Of a stretch of 64,000 nucleotides of DNA, positions 37,954 through 48,500 are shown in pieces. How positions within the stretch are numbered: position 1 is the stretch's first letter; each line of letters opens with the position of its first letter. This stretch comes from Spirodela intermedia (lineage: Eukaryota; Streptophyta; Magnoliopsida; Alismatales; Araceae), in assembly GCA_902729315.2 (NCBI GenBank), contig LR746265.1, positions 8,117,392 through 8,181,391 of the forward strand. The letters are read 5' to 3'. The position numbers and the translations under genes were made by a program. The notes under the pieces are model-generated. The model saw only the letters and a program-made list of their open reading frames with translations, did no database searches and was not told the DNA's origin.

Positions 37954-40036
37954 ATGGTAGAAGATCCTTACATCCAAGGCTAGAAAATTCTTTCATTATT
38001 TCATTCAAAACTAAAAATTCAAAAGAAAAATTAATTTTGATGGATCTTGAAGGAAGTATAGATCAAACTGAGGGCAATCTTATGGCCATGAAAAATCATT
38101 ATATCCCTTATTCATTTCAAAGAGTATCCAATATTAGAGTCCCATTAGCACCCACTATTAAATTCGAAATAAATCTAGGAATTTTTCAAATGCTCCCTAA
38201 TTTTTATGGATTGCCTTTAAAGGAACCTCATTAGCACTTAGAAAAATTTCATATGGTCTGTGATTTAATTAATCTTCCTCAAGTTACACTAAAAATTATT
38301 AAGATGAAATTATTTTCTCATACACTTAGGGACAAAGTTAGTGATTGGCTATCCACATTAGATGGAGAATTAACTAGTTGGAAAGACATAGAACATGCCT
38401 TTCTTCAAAAAATTTATCCCTTAGAAAAAACTCAAAATATGAGAAAATATATATAGAGTTTTTCTTAAAGGCTAGGAGAAAATTTACACGAGACATAGGA
38501 AACATTCAAAGATTTACTTAAAAAGTGTCCTCATTATGCTATACTCAAGTGGCAACTCAATAGAATTTTTTATGATAGATTATTAGAACAACATAGAAAT
38601 ATGGTTGATTCTATATGTAGAAGAACTTATATGGAGAAAATCCTAATGAGATTTATAGTCTTTATGAGAATTTAAGTGAAAATTCTAGAGATCAAGTCTC
38701 TTTTGAATTATATGACAGAGATAAGAAGAGAGGAATGTATGAATTGCATCATGATGATGATTCTAAATTTAGAAATGAGGTTAATCAGATTAATCAAAGA
38801 TTAGAAAAACTTGATTTACTTAATGACAATATTAGAAAGCCTCTTAACCCTCAATTTAATTCAAATAGTACATGTCTTATGTATGATGAAAATGATCATT
38901 TCGAATTTTAATATCATCCTAGGCAAGAATAAGTGCAGGTCCTATAATTTTAGAAAAAATAAGGAATATTTTTCTAATTCTTATAATCTTAATTAAGGGA
39001 ATAATTTTTCGTGGAGAAACCCAAATAATATTCAAAATCCAGAAGCACTTAGATCCAATTCAAATTTTGAATTTCATCCAAAATAGTAACATAGATTTCA
39101 GAAAAATCAACCCTCTCAAATCCAACCTTATGCTATGGAAATGATGCAGCAAATGAGCCAAATGATGTAAAAAATTATGAATCAAATGATGTTGCACTAA
39201 AAATAAATTATAGAGGCTTTTGAGAATAGGAGAGAAGAGGGACAACCACCTAGTGAGCTCATAGAAAATTCAAGAAATTGTCTAATAGTAGGATTTCAAT
39301 AAGGAGAGTTTAGCTAGATAAATTTAGAAAAAAACCCACAAAATAAAAATTTTAGGATAGTGAATACATTGAGTGAGAATATTTTACTTGATCCTTATTT
39401 CTAATTATTAGAAGAAATCGATGAGTCATTAGAAGTAAATGAGAATATTAAAGCTTAAAATATAGTAATAAAAAATTTAGATAAAATCTTTTATTACTCA
39501 CAATTAATGAATGAATATAGTGAGGATGATGAGGAGAAAGAGTGCTTAGATGAAGAAACAACAACTGATCATAGAAGAATCATCCAAATTTAAGTAGAAG
39601 GGAGTAAGGACAGAAATGAAGAAAAATATATTTCAGGTGAGGAAAAATCAATTGATTTAGGAGATGTAGAAGATGAAATTAACAAATCTAGTCATAATTT
39701 GATAGCCATGGATGTTGATAGTGAGGATGATGATGTATATCATATACGGAAATTAAAAGATAGCTCTTGAAAAGATGAAGAATTTGATGAGTTGAGAAAC
39801 GAAAAGTTAGAAAAAGAGTTGATTCAACTAATTAAAAGAAATGAAAATAATGAATATAAATATAGAGATAATTTTAGAGGAGAAAATTTAAATTTTACTA
39901 AATTCATTAGATCTGAGATTAAAGAAGATAATCCTTCCATCCTTCAAAACCCACAGCCTATTAGAACTATTTCTAAGCTTGAAATATTTCACTCCTCGCA
40001 AATTGAACAAATATGTATAGAAGATAAAATGGAGTA
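37954..40036 (+). pseudogene. Gag remnant of the nested element
   Basis: The region with homology (about 38150-38640) reads FEINLGIFQMLP, YGLPLKEPH, KLFSHTLRDKVSDWLSTL, LTSWKDIEHAFLQKIYPL and ETFKDLLKKCPHYAI across a few stops. This matches the plant retrotransposon gag pattern seen in Athila/Tat elements (a short motif for hydrophobic packing, then W..L..F...F.P). After about 38700 the frame becomes acidic and Asn/Lys-rich with broken frames to about 40036. No zinc knuckle was recognised. Stops at about 38232 and 38454 show it is inactive. Confidence 0.75.
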
Positions 40037-40740
40037 GGGGAAGATTATGCAGATAAAAGAACACATTAAGAAATGGGTGAGTGGAAGAAATAGAGATATT
40101 AAGTTAGATGAAAAAATTCTAGATTGGGTAATAGCTAATTTGAAAATTATATGGCCTGATCACATTTTATGGTCTATTAATAGAAAGTATTTATTAATGA
40201 ATAAGAGCCTTACAAAATAAGATAGAAATGAGGAAAGATTCTTTTCAAAATGAAAATATTATTTTCGAATTTTTTTTGTTAATTTCTATTTTGTTTTGAC
40301 TGAAATTATGTCAAGGTATATATATGAAGTATATGAATTTATGCTAAATTTGAAAAAGAATATCATGAAACTTACCTTGAGATACAAATATATTTTGATG
40401 GCCGTAGATCATCTTATATGATCTAAGAGCTGTTCAACTGAAGACATTAAATTTAGCATTGCATGGAAGGCAACCCATGGTTTTTATTTCATTCTATTTG
40501 ATTTTTTTCTAAGCTTTATTTTTCTTAGAATTTCGTAGTACTTGTTTCTGTATTTATTTTTTCAAAAAAATGCAAGAGGAAGAGTGTAAGATGAAGTGGA
40601 AAATTAAAAATGAGGTTGAGGTGATGTCTTTCTGAACTTTATCGTTTATGAAAATATTTTTAATGTTTAACTTTGTACATATGCATGCTTCACTTGAAAA
40701 TTATATTTTTTGTATATTCTATTTCGATTTTTCTATGTCA

Positions 40741-40775
40741 TTGAGGACAATGTCATTTTTAAGTTAGGGGGTAAA
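40741..40775 (+). other. First polypurine-tract-like signal of the nested element
   Basis: TTGAGGACAATGTCATTTTT is followed by AAGTTAGGGGG. This combination is typical of the 3' region of Athila-like elements, but here it lies 1.24 kb before the right LTR. Confidence 0.6.
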
Positions 40776-41399
40776 GTATTCATTATTAATTTATGCTGTA
40801 GGACGATTAAGAACATGTGTTTGCATTAGAATAGCAACTGAAAAAATAAAAAATAAAATAAAATTCAGAAAAACTACAACATCTATTTTCTGGTTTTCTG
40901 TCAGGAACAACAGACTGTCAAAAACTAGTAGACAAAAAATAGCCTGAAATTTAAAATTCTAGAGACCTTTTTCTAAAATTTCAATCCCCTAGGCATATAT
41001 TACTGAAATTCAAAATTACAGCTATAAAGAAGATAGTTTTGATTTATTTTTGACAAATTTATTGTTGCTAAAAACAAAACTGAAAATAGAAAATAGAACT
41101 GTCAGGGCTATCTAATTTACAAATTTTTTACATCATATTGCATGCATGAAAAATTAAATCGATTAGATTGATTAATATCAAAAGATACTAAGAAGATTAT
41201 TATTGAGTCAAAAGAATGATCTAGTAGCATGAAATGTTGGAATACTCCTTGGATATATGATAGATAACATGGATTTGATTTTATAGATTTTCACTTCATG
41301 ATCTTGATGGATAGTATTTACTTGATGTGAAAATTTGATTGATCATTTGAGTTTAATAGAAATTTTTGCACCCAGATTTATAGGACTTGTGAGAAGAAA

Positions 41400-41625
41400 T
41401 CACTTATTTTGAAAAAAAGAGAGAGAGTAATGTGAAAAATCTAGAAACAAAGAGTACACATGGAGGGTGTGAGACATCATTCTCATTGTCAAAAATCGTG
41501 TATAAAAAAACATTTGCTGCAAAATAAGTAGATAAAGTGAAAGCCCTGAAAACGAAGAGTACACATGGAGGGTGTAAGACATCATTCTTATTGTCGAAAT
41601 TTGTCTACAAGAAAAACTACTTATT
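41400..41625. repeat. 105-bp direct duplication inside the nested element
   Basis: The block AAGAGTACACATGGAGGGTG followed by ACATCATTCT(C/T)ATTGTC occurs at about 41450 and 41555. Flanking sequence such as GAAAAA...TAC and GTGAAA is shared, giving two adjacent copies about 105 bp apart. Confidence 0.75.
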
Positions 41626-41998
41626 CACTATATATATAAAAAAAAAAGAAGAAGGAAGAAATATAGTGCACACTTCAAAAATCAAGTCATGGAAAAAGGG
41701 AAATGTAGGATCAATATTATTCTTGGATAATTATTGATAATTGAAACATCTTGTAAATATATCTATGAATGAAGAAGTAATAAAGATGTGAATAGAAAAA
41801 GTGGTCTAAATTGTTATTCTAAGAAGTGCTTAAACATTTAAGTGCTTGACATCATTCTTAAATACTTGATATAAGAGTCAAAAGTGTCTAAAGGTGCATC
41901 ATTTCTAATTGTATTTTTTTTATGTATTGAAATATGATGTTTGAGATTTGTAAAATTTTATTTTCGTAATTTCATTGCTAAAGGACTAGTAATGATTT

Positions 41999-42011
41999 AA
42001 GTTGGGGGGTG
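41999..42011 (+). other. Second polypurine tract, adjacent to the right LTR
   Basis: AAGTTGGGGGG lies two bases before the TGATAAG start of the right LTR, the position expected for plus-strand priming. Confidence 0.75.
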
Positions 42012-43231
42012 TGATAAGTCTTCATTATCATGAGTTAATAATTAGTAAATAATATAGTTTTAGCCTTAACTCATGATAAATAGACTTATATTTGTGTTAA
42101 AGTGTGAAAAGTAGTTTTCAATTGATTAACGTGAATTTTTGGGTAATTATGTGATTTTATACGATTTTTACAATCTTACTTTTGAGACAAATGAAAGAAA
42201 AGAAATTAAAATAAAAATATAGCAAAAGGGGGGGGACCCGCTAACCAGCTGAGCTTGCAAGTGGGTCGAAAGCGCAGTCGGGCAGGAGCCACGAGCAGGG
42301 GCTCGAGCGACTTGAACCGATGGGGGCACGTGTGCGCCACTCCCCTTCCACGTCACCGGTGGCCAGTCGGTTGTGGGGCAAGGAGTGGCCCTACACGCGT
42401 GAGAAAGGGATTTGATCGAAAATATAATATTACTTTATATTCACCAGAAATTTTGCACACAATTGATAATGGGACTAAACCCGTGTCACCTTCCCTAGAA
42501 AAGGCGGGCAACCGGCGCGGGTTTGAATCCTTCTAGAGCCAAAACTCATATTTTTTTATCTGATTATCGTGACTTTTCTGCAGATCATCGATGAAGGATT
42601 AAGCAACTAGAATCGCTGGATCATCAGCAAAAATCTCGTCAATGCGATTTGCGGAGCATTGTTACTAAAATTATTGAACGATTCGTGATAGAAAGATCAT
42701 GAATCTATCGAGTAAAGCATCTCCGATTGATCGACGAACAAGTTGTCATCAAGAAGAGGACGATCCATCGGGAGACGAGTTGTCACCTCTTGAGAGCGTA
42801 CCAGATGTAATGAAGAGTCTCCTCTTGCTGTGGGGACTTAAGGATGAAGCTCTTTGACATGCACCCTACCTCCATCCAGCTCCTCTCTGTCAGGTGACAG
42901 TCGTTGGAGAGTTGCAAAGTCGCCATTTTTCCACTCCGCTAGGTGACAACTACCGAAGATGATTCAACAACTCATTTCTTTGATTTCTAGACTTTGTAAA
43001 GAGATCTAGAGATTACCTATGTCGTCCTTGTCCAAGGAGAGCCTTTGAGGCCATGGACACTGCACGATGATCCTCCCGAACGCTCAGGATTCTGATGCAT
43101 TGCTGACACATCGCTGTCGCGATGCTAGAACTTTGTTTTCTTACTTTCAACTTAATTTCTATTCTATTTAGTGATAATTTGTTTATTTTAAATTTACAAA
43201 GATATAGTTCATTTCATTATGATTCTTCTGA
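42012..43231 (+). repeat. 3' LTR of the nested element, truncated
   Basis: It begins with an intact TGATAAGTC and matches left-LTR positions 36109-37327. It stops abruptly in the GATTCTTC(T/C)GA motif; the last 407 bp of the left LTR have no counterpart, and the surrounding gypsy element resumes at once. Confidence 0.85.
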
Positions 43232-43574
43232 TGAAGTGATTGATATCATGGCATAGAGACAATAACATCAACAATTTCTAGCAACAAGTTGTATTCTCCT
43301 TCAACATGCATAGGATCCATTCCAACAACATTGATTGGGTCTCCTTGTCGATGAACTCATTGTGATTAATTGTCCTCCTTTTGTTGCCTAGGAAATTGAG
43401 GTTAAGTATCATTCTAAATCATCCTTGACAAGATGTCTACTTGTCCCAACAACATTCTCACTTGTATGGGAACAACTTCAATCATATTGGCCATGGGTTC
43501 CTCTATGGTATTCACTATCTTAATGAAGCTTGCCATTTATGTTAGTGCTAGCTAGAAACTCTATGATTCCTTTT

Positions 43575-43650
43575 AGGTCATGAAGTTATGTGTGGTCTCA
43601 TTGTCAACTATGGCTCTAATTAGGTCACCATTGATCACAACCTTCACATA
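43575..43650 (-). pseudogene. Retropepsin remnant of the minus-strand gypsy element
   Basis: The minus strand reads VVINGDLIRAIVDNETTHNFM, a decayed form of the usual gypsy protease segment with an (L/I)VDSGATHNF active site. The Ser-Gly of DSG is replaced by Asn-Glu, so it could not be active. Confidence 0.7.
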
Positions 43651-44840
43651 AATTGTGTTTTGATCTGTTTGATCTTTGATGTTGGTGGGCTGATCATGGC
43701 ACCTAACACTTGGAAGATATTTACCCCAGGTGTCATGTCCTCATGTATTGAGGATTCCTTTTGTTGCTCTCAAGAAGAAATGAGCAATTAGAATTTTTCA
43801 TCTCATTTCTCTAGGCAGTTTTTTTGTCGATCCTAGGTATGCAACTCAAGGTGGTGATAACATCCTTAGGGTCCCTATTGCAGTTGGAGCATGTGGTGCC
43901 CACATCAAGTTTTTATTTGAGCAACCTTTCGGGTAGTACTGTTTGACACTTCTTTGCGATACATGGCTACTTTTGTTATCATTATCTTGGGACATCTCCC
44001 CATGTAGATGTAATGTTGACTTGGGATTCTATTGATACTATGACTTTCTATAAGTCATGGATTTCCCTCCTTTTCAATTTGGTTTGAGCCCACAATTGGA
44101 GACCCGTGAGGAATAGGAATAGCCAGTCTATCACTAACATATTTTTGATGTGCAGCATGAGGGGGTTGTGTACTTGATGGATGTATTCTCTTGCAGTCCC
44201 TATCTACTAGAGGTTCAACTTGGTTCCTTGATCTACCCAACTATAGTTTAGTCAGCTGGAACTAGAGGATTAGCTCCAATCAATCTCCTCCCAAGTGTCT
44301 ATGGGTGGTTTGCTGTTGTCCTTCAAGTGTCCACACCATCACAACTAAGGGTCTGCTACTGAGAAATGATTAGCTATCTTTACCTTCTCTTCTCTTTCTG
44401 TGTCTCATTTGTCTAGGTAATCCTTGAGTTCCCACAGGAAGTGGTCCAGCTCGAGCTTGTCCTTCTTGCCTTTGAAGTGGTTTGGTTTTGCTCCTGATTA
44501 ACTTGCTTGTTCTGAGTCTGCTTAAAGAGCTCTACTAACACCTTCTTGACCAACTTGAGGTTAGTTACTAGGTCTTGAAGTACTATTTGACTTCTTTGAC
44601 ACTTGCTTGGTCTGCCTAGGCTTCACTGGCACCCTGCTCTCTAGGGGTTGTTTTTCATGGCTCCTCAACCTTACTAATGAGCATTTGGAGCTGTGATGTT
44701 GTCACTTCTTGTTCCTACTCCTTAGTCCTCTCCAACACCTGAGTTACTCCTTTAACCTTGTAAGATGCAGGCCTTGAGCTCCTCCTCCTTTGTCTGTCAT
44801 CTCCCATGTGCTTTTCCTTGTCTCCCACTCTAATACTAGT

Positions 44841-45051
44841 TGTCAAATAGTGAGTCTCATGTTTGCTAATGCTACACACTCCCTCAATCTCTAGCCAGCC
44901 GTCCCACACTCCATCAACACTGAAGTGCCCAAACCTTCACGTAGTCCATTATCAAGAGTCCATGCAGTGGGCATTGCCACCTTTTTGCCATGCCAATGTT
45001 GTCTCTTGCACTTGTTGAGTTGTGTGTGCTTGTCAGTTCTTTCCTATGATA
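44841..45051 (-). repeat. 5' LTR of the minus-strand gypsy element, internally shortened
   Basis: It starts TGTCAAATAG and ends CTATGATA on the plus strand and aligns with both ends of 34080-34463, lacking about 170 bp of the middle. On the minus strand it is followed by ACTAGTATTAGAG, a decayed initiator-Met primer-binding site. Confidence 0.7.
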
Positions 45052-45566
45052 AGAATAGCTTGAAATCAAAGAGTTGGGTGTGTCTCAAGTTGATAAAAAG
45101 GGCTCTAGTTGATTTTATTAATTTATTTTATGCTTTTTTCCTTGACTTGGGGCCCCTTTTTGAGCTCACTAAGTCTTCCTTTGCGTCCTTTTAATGATCA
45201 AAATATATATTTTTTAATTGGCACATGAACGTAAATAAGGTGCTGATTTTCTATAAAAGTAATTTATTTTTGACCTGAGAAATTAGAGCTAATAATGGCC
45301 TAAGTTTATTTGCAAATATTTTTCTTTTTTTGGCAGCTGAACGTGTATAAGGTACTGATTTTAAGCATTTTATTCTATTTTCAGAAATTTTGAAGTAGGA
45401 TAGTACGTAATAAATTGACGAGTAGACACTTTGAACTTGACCGGGTCTCCTCCCTTCTCTGTCTGTCTGTCTGACACTTCTGTGGCGCCGGCTAGTTGAG
45501 GGAGAGGGTCGAGCACAAGGGGGGCAGAGGGATCGAAGGCTGTTGGAGTCGGAAGATTGTTCAAGG
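45052..45566 (+). promoter_or_regulatory. Upstream region of the EER5-like gene with a duplicated block
   Basis: Two adjacent copies of a roughly 120-bp block occur at about 45218-45330 and 45335-45450. Both contain GGCA..TGAACGT..ATAAGGT(G/A)CTGATTTT, a TTATTTT/TTCTATTTT stretch and GAAATT. A CT/TGTC-rich tract at about 45449-45475 and GC-rich leader follow up to the ATG at 45567. Promoter function is inferred from position only. Confidence 0.5.
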
Positions 45567-48500
45567 ATGGGTGACGCTCACCGGAGAGTAGGGGACTTCG
45601 TCCGCCTCTTCTCGGATGCCTTCTACTCCCAGGAAGGATCGTCCCTATCGCCCCTCCTCTCCGTCTCCTCCTCTTCCACATCGCCTTTTCTTCTCTCCGT
45701 CGCCGACGGGCTCGCCGCATTCCAGGTAAGTGGGAGGAGGTGGAGCATTTCTCTGGAGCTCTTTTCTCTTTCTCATGTCGGGGGATGACCGGCGCAGTTG
45801 GATGATCAGGATTGGGGCAGGCTGTTGAAGCAGGTTGACGGCCAACTGGAGGACATCCTCAGTCACCTCCTCCGCGCCGTTCAAAGCTTTCGCGCTGGTC
45901 GCTTTATGGATGCGTACATTGCCTTTGAGAAATCCGCAAAGTTGGTTCCCCTCTTTTGGGTTATTCCCGGTCTTTACCGTGTTTTTTTAACTTGCATTTG
46001 CATATTCGACTGACTTCCCAGAACGCCAGCGCTTTTCTTCAAGAATTCCGAAACTGGGAGTCTGCGTGGGCGCTGCAGCCTCTGTACACTATCGCCTATG
46101 AGATCAGGGTGCTCGCTGAGAAGGTACTTGCATGCTTCCTGTCTCTCCATATTTGACGACTAAAATCTTGAGTTTCATCTCTGAAACCTTTTTCCCTCTT
46201 TCATTTCAAAAACCTGTGAACAGACTCTCAGAAATCATATTCTCATGTCCTTTTTCCGGCACTTAGAAATTTGTCACATATCGCAGGCTGACTGGGAACT
46301 AGGTTCACTTGGAAAAAACCCAGAGAAGCTTAAAGGAGCGGGTTCATACTTGATGAAGGTCTTTGGGGCCCTTGCTGTGAGTCTTCTTTTCGAGTCCTTT
46401 ATATCTTTTCTTTTTGGTGGACACCATTGTCAAAATTCTCTCTTGCTTATTACATGGCCATGTTATCACTTTCCTAGGAATCATGTGCCTTGAACTTGAG
46501 ATGTTTTTATGTGTCAAATACCCTCTTTTGTCTATCATCAGAATAACGTAGCTCTTTATTGTGCATTTCTAATGAGGTGATTCACCTGATGCATAAGATG
46601 TAAAGATAGAGATTGCTAGGTATCCTGCATAATGGATAGGTTAAAGAGGCCACGATATCACTCGTTGAAAAAATTGAAAATTTGAAACAACAAGGGTTGG
46701 GATCTATGATATGGTGGGTTTCATATTTTCTCAACATTAAATTTTTCCTTGGCCAAATGCTTGAAATAAACGTCATATATCTCAATTGCGCTACCTATCT
46801 CTCAATGGCTCTTCTGTTTTCTTTTAGCATTTTTTATGATTGTCGTTGTGCTTTCATCATCTCCTTGACTGAAAGTCTTCCTAGAAGATGCTTGTAAAAT
46901 TTTGTATGGAACTTCTTTGCATTTTGATCGTACTCTGCACAATGTTATAGAAACTTTTGAAAGTTACCCTTGAGCCTTCTCTACTTGGGTGTAATGAAGA
47001 ATGTAGTTTCTACTTTCTACCCATTAATTAGTCTCGAAATCTTTTGATATGCCTCAAATTCAAATATTTCTTCAACTAATCACTTTGTATCAATTTGTAA
47101 TGGGCTGACATTATGTAAGGCAGTTTGTTGAAAAACTGATATATAATTTGGGTCATTCATTGGATCTAACTTTCCCCGCATCAATGGGATAGGAATTCAG
47201 GATCATTATTGTTGAACCTGGCAAGTTGATTTTTTTCAAGAAGATGATAATTTTTCTTCTGATCTATGCTGATTTTATTTAAGAATGTTTGATCAGTAAG
47301 AGCAAGTTTTAAAAGGAAAAAAAGCCGTATTATTTGACACATTCAATCATTTCAGCAAAGATGTGCAGCAAATAAGCCGTATTTTATGTTGAAATTTGAC
47401 GTAGTGTCCGAATGTGGGACTTGTGATCATCAAGTTTCGACAACCATTTAGTAAAGGCTGACACATTGCCTCTAAAATCGAAACCAGAATTGCATATGGT
47501 CAATGTAAATGTTGGCCCAAAGTATAGATTGAATGGTGAGTATAAACAACATGCTGATAAATGTTGGCTCTTACCAGAAAGGAAGCAAAATACTGAAATG
47601 AAATCCTAGGAGATTAATGGCTATATTCTGAACAGTCTAGAATTATATTGGGTGAAGACTGAGGTCTCATTCTAGTCTTAAGAATAATCAATTTTGTTGA
47701 AAAAGTTCAAATCAGTAAAACAAAAAGTGACAACTCTCTTTAAGTTTTGAAGATTCGAGTCTGGCCTAAGTACAAGGTTAATGGTCTAGTTCTTTTACCT
47801 TGTTGAAGTATTATTTGATATTCTTGTTCGTTGCTGAGCATGGGTTGAAATATAAACGAAGTTTTTTTAGCATACTTAGGAACCTATCTTATAGGCTGCA
47901 GTAAAATAAGATATGAAAAATTCTCAGGTGAGCTTGGGAAATGGAAAAATCTAGGTTTGATTTAATCACTGTAGCACTCCCGAGTTATTTCTGATCTTGA
48001 CGTTCTTTTTTTAGGCATACAATTGATATCCGATCTATTTATCCCTTCTAGTTATGCCACTCTTGCCTAGAGCCGACAGTAATTATTAAAATATTAGGAA
48101 GAACAGATGCTCAGGACAGTCTGAGAAGTGAAGGTGCATTCATACGTAAGATCATCAGAAAAACATTGAGAGTAAACGTATTGCACAAATAAAAAACAAG
48201 TTTTGAATGTTTCATGAATGAAGCTCTTTTTGAGGTATATGGTACATGGATGTGGATAACTAGTGTCTAGCATTAAGATATACTTAGCATGTGTTTAAAC
48301 ATTAAAAATAAAGCATCTTCATGAGACAGCAAGAGTAGCGAATATTATGATTCCTCTCTTAATGATTATGCGTGTTTAGTGCCTCTTGCTTATTATTTTT
48401 TGAAATGCTTTGATTTTGATTTTAATACTGCCTCTTGAATAAGCTCTCTCTCTCCCAGGGCAGAAAATTGACTGCTGAAAAACTCTTGCTATCAATGGCA

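Larger units (their letters stand above)
36109..43231 (+). mobile_element. Nested gag-only LTR element of Athila/Tat type
   Basis: It has a left LTR at 36109-37734 and a right LTR at 42012-43231 in direct orientation. The primer-binding site at 37740-37757 (TGACACCCTTGCCAGAGA) looks like a decayed TGGCGCCGTTGCC type, as in Tat/Athila elements. A gag-like reading frame begins near 37954. Polypurine tracts occur at 40761-40771 and 41999-42009. I see no protease, RT, RNase H or integrase motif in the 4.3-kb interior, so it would have depended on enzymes from another element. The right LTR stops about 407 bp short of the left one. Confidence 0.85.
34080..45051 (-). mobile_element. Ty3/gypsy element on the minus strand, interrupted by a second element
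   Basis: Terminal LTRs align: about 34080-34463 (3' LTR in element sense) and 44841-45051 (5' LTR, shortened). Reading the minus strand from the right: the 5' LTR, a primer-binding-site remnant beside it, gag, a protease remnant (RAIVDNETTHNFM, about 43575-43650), then the inserted element. After it come an RT remnant (KCTFTITEVEFLGHIV, just below 36108), integrase remnants around 34900-35450, a C-rich complement of a polypurine tract (about 34464-34490) and the 3' LTR. Flanks TGAAT (34075-34079) and AGAAT (45052-45056) match at four of five bases, fitting a decayed target duplication. The coding parts are full of stops. Confidence 0.82.

Noticed and set aside
37954-40036. Viral insertion (for example an endogenous pararetrovirus)
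   Set aside because: The gag pattern, long LTRs, tRNA-Asp-like primer site and polypurine tract fit an Athila/Tat LTR retrotransposon. No virus-type movement or coat protein signature was seen.
45370-45720. 116-codon minus-strand frame
   Set aside because: It is antisense to the first exon and leader of the EER5-like gene, with Arg-rich low-complexity sequence.
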